Of a stretch of 64,000 bases of DNA, positions 60,440-64,000 are shown one piece after another (position 1 is the first letter of the stretch; each line of letters starts with the position of its first letter). Origin of the DNA: Hippophae tibetana. Taxonomy: Eukaryota; Streptophyta; Magnoliopsida; Rosales; Elaeagnaceae. Position numbers and translations under genes: made by a program. The notes under the pieces were generated by a model. It had not been told where the DNA came from and ran no database searches. It saw only the letters and a list, made by a program, of their open reading frames with translations. The stretch is from NCBI GenBank assembly GCA_037013495.1, contig CM072806.1, positions 24,762,001 to 24,826,000 on the forward strand, given 5' to 3'.

Positions 60440-60970
60440 TATCAATATAGATATGCTAGTGCCCCTATCCTTTATAAGTACTCAAATGTGTTATCAACAA
60501 ATAACGTCTATCCAAGTAGATATAATAAGAATGCTCTAGCTACAAAATCAACAAACTCGTCATCATTACTCATGCCTAGTTTACTAAATTTTTGTTTCAA
60601 TCATTATAGCTTAATAATTTGCTTTCTATCACTCATTTTTCTTTCTTTTTTGCTTCCTTCTCATAAATTCTAAAAGCATTCATCAAAGGACGTATATCAT
60701 CACTTTTCTTTAACTTTTTCTTAGGCCCAATGCAAGCCTAACCCGTAATATAAAGACCTTAAAGGTATTCGACATTATGCAAGATAATAGTTATCTCCCT
60801 AAATAGAATATGAATAGTATTTTTGTCACGGTGCCATCATTCTACAAATATTGACACTAAAACCTTGTCAACTTGCTCATATGTTACACTTATCAAAAGT
60901 GCAAGATCAGAGCCCTTTATGTGCTCTTTAGATTTCACATGGTTACAATTCTAATAATCCTAAGCTTTTA
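60440..60970 (-). pseudogene. Possible plant mobile domain (PMD) fragment
   Basis: On the minus strand 60960-60720 reads LLISVTYEQVDKVLVSIFVE, then WHRDKNTIHILFREITIILH and NVEYL, with stops in between. This resembles the PMD core (LVERW.P.THTFHLPFGE.TITL.DV..LLGL). The remainder is too eroded. It is a second, independent PMD-like fragment, unlike the one at 17.3 kb. Confidence 0.4.
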
Positions 60971-61149
60971 GTTTATTGGAGTGACCAATAAATTTCAACA
61001 AAACTTCTCTTAAAATTTTATAAGTTATGTTTCAATTTAAAGATATAATCATACCAAAATTTTTAAAAAACATTTGATTATATACATTTTTAATAGTCTT
61101 ATTGTCTCATAGTTTGGATGTTATGTGAGTGTTATAACTCGTCAATATT

Positions 61150-62664
61150 ATTAAGTTGTCTAGTGCACCAAGAAATGATAAATGTTTCTCGAGTGACATT
61201 GAGAAGATGACGATGTTTGCATTTAGCACCACCATTTTGTTGAGGGGTAGAGACACAACTGGTTTGATGAAGGATTCCTTTGGTAGAAAACAATTGGGTC
61301 ATAGAGAATTCTGGTCCATTGTCACTACGAATGATTTTAACTCTGGATGAAAATTATGTTTCAACAAGATTAATGAAGGTGGTAAGAAATGTGTGTGTAT
61401 CAGATTTAGCATGTAAGAGATAGACCCATGTGCATCTTGAGTAGTCATCAATAATAGTGAGGAAATAATGTGCTTCATTAAGTGCTGGAATGTGATAGCC
61501 ACCCCAAACATCGACATGAATCATTTCAAAAGGTGCTTTTGTATTGATGGAACTTAAAGGAAATGGATTACGTGTTTGCTTAGCTAATATACAAATAGAA
61601 CAATCACTAATGGAACAAAAATGTGTGTTGATGGAAAGAGAAATTACACGCAAACTGTTATTAGATAAATGACCAAGTCGTTGATGCCATAAATGAGAGT
61701 TGGTGGAAGCAGTATTGGAAACGGAGAAACATCCAGCCTTTTCAAAAATAGTCGGGTAGTAGAGTCCTGCTTTCTCAGTTCCCATCCCAATCGTCTTCCC
61801 TGAACATTTGTCCTGAACAAAGCACATATTATTAGTGAAGGTGACATGGCAAAATTTAGTTTGAGTTAGTTTGGTTACTGAAACTAAGTTTAATTTGAAG
61901 AAGGAAACACACAAGACATTATGGAGTATGAAATTATTTGAAAAATGTACAGTGCCAATATGTGTGACATGAGCAAGGGAATGATAAGGTAAATGCACAT
62001 GTCGATTAGTGATTGGAATGCTGGAGCTCATAAGGTTTTGGGAATAGACCATGTGATCAGTTGCCCCTATATCAAAAATCCAACGAGTTTCTGAATGGAA
62101 AATAGTTGCACATAATGTGTTACCTGAATAAGTAGTCACTTGAATTGTCATGCTACCTGATTTGGATTGATTGAGAAGTGTAAAGAGCTCTTGATATTGG
62201 GCAGATGTAAGGTTATGGGATGGTGTCTTTGTGTCGGAGCAACTTTCCTGAAAGTCAGTATGATGAGCTTTATAGGGGAACCCATAACTTGTATTTCTCT
62301 TATCTTGAATTGCTCCTTTCTTCCGACACGTGTTGATGTCATGTCCATTCAAACCACAGAAATTACATTTGAGACGCTTTCGGCAGTTTTCAAAATTGTG
62401 TCCATTGAGACCACAAAAATCACATTTGAGGTGACTTCGACAATTCTCAGAATTATGGCCTATATTGTTGCATCTATTGCACTTGAGATGCAGGTTCCTT
62501 GGTGGGTAATTTTTGTGAGGATATTGTGAACGACTATCTCTGGCAACAAGTGCGGTAGCTTCTGGCATCCTTTCTATGCTTTGAGTGGAGACAACTCTTT
62601 GTTTTTCATCTTGAACAATAAGTGAATATACCTTATTTACTGTAGGTAATGGTTTCATGAGCAA
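61150..62664 (-). pseudogene. Copia zinc knuckles, protease and integrase
   Basis: The longest open stretch (436 residues, 62664-61354) starts with three consecutive CX2CX4HX4C knuckles (CNRCNNIGHNSENC, CDFCGLNGHNFENC, CNFCGLNGHDINTC; about residues 62-112). The aspartic-protease region follows (ATDHMVYS, about residue 200), then the pre-integrase box (HLWHQRLGHLSNNSL, about 325) and the integrase core start (FEMIHVDVWGGY, FLTIIDDYSRCTWVYLLHAKSD). Integrase continues to about 61150 (RSDNGPEF-like and STKGILHQTSC-like text). Fossil. Confidence 0.85.
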
Positions 62665-62742
62665 GATTTGTCCACATGCTGATGTGTAAACCGTGTTAAG
62701 GCCTATGAGAAACTTTATGGTTCGTTGCTTTTGTTGATATTC

Positions 62743-63333
62743 TTATAATTCCCTTCCGGCATTTCCTCCATAATGTGGAAGAGGACATAGTGCATCACGA
62801 CTATCCCATAAAATTTTCAATTTGGTATAGTATTCTCCAATGCTTACACCTTCTTGCATGCGATCATGGATCTTTTGCTCAATGTGGAATAGGTACAAGA
62901 TGTTGGTGTGTGAAAAAAGTTCCTTTAATTCTTTCCATAGCTCATATGCAGTATCACTATACATGACACTTTCTGCAATTTTGGATGATATAATGTTGAG
63001 GATCCATCCTTTGACAAGAATGTTGCAGCGAGTCCATTGTTTGATTTCTGCTTCAAGGTTTGTTGATGGCCTTTTGATTGTGCCGTCAATGAATCCTTCT
63101 TTGCTTTTGGTTATTAGAGCCATGAGCATTCCATGACTCCAAATGTGATAGTTTTCTTGGTTTAAGGATTGAGCTACGAGAACCATGCCTGGTTGGTCTG
63201 AGTGGTGTAGATAGAATGAATGGCTAGGGTCATCATACCATTTTGGTAAAGTAGGGTTGATATTGGTAGTTATGGACATTTTTTGTTGAATAAATTCGAA
63301 AGAACGGGATAGGTTTAAGTGTGTTTTAGACAA
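62743..63333 (-). pseudogene. Copia gag
   Basis: A 196-residue open stretch: DPSHSFYLHHSDQPGMVLVA, QSLNQENYHIWSHGMLMALI, GFIDGTIKRP, then WTRCNILVKGWILNIISSKI and YELWKELKELFSHTN. This is the Copia Gag N-terminal and capsid-like (UBN2/Retrotran_gag_3-type) pattern. Gag forms the virus-like particle in the cytoplasm. It directly precedes the knuckle and pol region on the same strand. Confidence 0.85.
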
Positions 63334-63850
63334 TAATGACTATTTATGAAATAAATAATGGACCGAAATATGCTTTATCTTATAGAAAATGAGTCAAGGA
63401 TTATAGAACCGGAAATTTCAGTCGTAGAACCGGTCGAAAAGTGGGTGAACCGACGTCTGGAGTGGTTGGAACGGCGGCTGCAATGTTGAAGCACTGAACT
63501 AGACCGGACCGGATGGAGGACCAAACCGGGTGAACAACGCGTTGTTTGTTTTAGTGGCGAGCGAACGACGTGTCGTTGGAGTCGTCTTCCTCAACAACTG
63601 GCGCGTGTTGGCATGTGTGGATCCGGCGAGGCGCGTGGAACGCTGGTGAGATTAAACAAGGCGCGTGTGAGTGCATGGTGAGGTATTTTGGCTTGATTTT
63701 AATTGCAGATTGCTCGGATTCTTCTGAATAATATGATGGGATGAAATTGAAATTATTTTGTGAATCGAAATTGGTTTTGAAAAAAAAACAGATTAAGAAA
63801 AAATGGGAAAATTTTTCTATAAGCTGAATTTTCTGAGAATTATTTCCTAA

Positions 63851-63863
63851 GCTCTGATAACAT
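63851..63863 (-). other. tRNA-Met-type primer-binding site of the Copia
   Basis: Minus-strand atgttatcagagc closely matches the usual Copia site TGGTATCAGAGC and lies right after the LTR-like text ending ..ttttaat, upstream of gag. Confidence 0.75.
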
Positions 63864-64000
63864 ATTAAAATTTGAGCTAACTACATCTCAAAACCCAGGT
63901 TGTGAGATGAAAAATTACCCTTATTTATATATGTGTTTGATATTTTATGTCCAATCGATGTGAGACATTTTAATATATTATATTACTGAGTATATTCAAA
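63864..64000 (-). repeat. Copia 5' LTR, inner part (runs off the window)
   Basis: Minus-strand text shows catatataaataaggg, a TATA-like motif, and cacaacctgggttttgagat just upstream of the primer site, as in U3/R regions of Copia LTRs. The outer end is beyond the right edge. Confidence 0.65.

Larger units (their letters stand above)
61145..64000 (-). mobile_element. Copia LTR-retrotransposon fossil with three zinc knuckles
   Basis: On the minus strand it has the inner part of a 5' LTR (from the window edge to about 63864), a tRNA-Met-type primer site (63863-63851), a GC-richer leader (63720-63400), gag and then protease/integrase, ending near 61145. RT and RNase H are not present in the window. 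The coding parts are long and open compared with the other fossils, so it is probably the youngest Copia here, though broken and incomplete. Confidence 0.85.

Noticed and set aside
61156-63136. Plus-strand open stretches of 60-120 residues
   Set aside because: They are shadows of the minus-strand Copia gag and pol frames.

Overview
The window looks like repeat-dense, AT-rich intergenic DNA from a flowering plant, most likely a eudicot. I cannot name the species. The evidence is a spliced SOB FIVE-LIKE (SOFL) gene, a plant-type caulimovirid fossil, Athila-type Ty3 elements primed by tRNA-Asp, several Copia lineages, a CACTA transposon, a MULE remnant and an hAT-type MITE. I see no rRNA, tRNA, CRISPR or bacterial-type operon. 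The only convincing intact host gene is the SOFL gene at 32778-33669.

Layout from left to right. 1-1600: minus-strand Copia fossil (family 1). 1660-8060: endogenous caulimovirid, with coat protein/protease/RT/RNase H and a further ORF on the plus strand, and a movement-protein ORF on the minus strand at its right edge. 8060-10243: unassigned AT-rich DNA. 10244-26046: minus-strand Athila-like Ty3 element whose 3' LTR was split by a CACTA transposon (10451 to about 18200). That CACTA carries a TNP2-type transposase, a Ulp1-like protease and an antisense plant-mobile-domain (PMD) fragment. 26047-28910: plus-strand Copia fossil of family 1, ending in a complete 3' LTR. 28911-32650: mostly unassigned. 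32667-33883: SOFL gene. 34595-39980: minus-strand Ty3 chromovirus-like element with two 0.4-kb LTRs and a matching 5-bp target duplication. 41891-44215: Tork/Tnt1-like Copia fossil. 44885-45250: 84-bp tandem repeats. 45319-45668: a 350-bp hAT-type MITE with an exact 8-bp target duplication.

46442-50582: two 1.75-1.9-kb Athila-type LTRs around a very short interior. 51420-54985: minus-strand Athila gag/protease plus its 5' LTR. 55005-55850: decayed MULE with SWIM and OTU domains. 58124-59701: Athila solo LTR with an exact ATGGG target duplication. 60440-60970: weak PMD fragment. 61145 to the window end: minus-strand Copia element with three tandem zinc knuckles, its 5' LTR running off the window.

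Functionally this is a nested transposon landscape with one small cytokinin-associated plant gene in a cleaner interval. I did not find a convincing undescribed system. The more unusual points are the caulimovirid with an opposed movement-protein ORF, the CACTA with a duplicated Ulp1 tail around an antisense PMD fragment, the turnover of short GC-rich modules inside related Athila LTRs, the MULE-OTU remnant, and the probable GC-AG intron in the SOFL gene. All homology calls come from reading motifs by eye; no database search was run.
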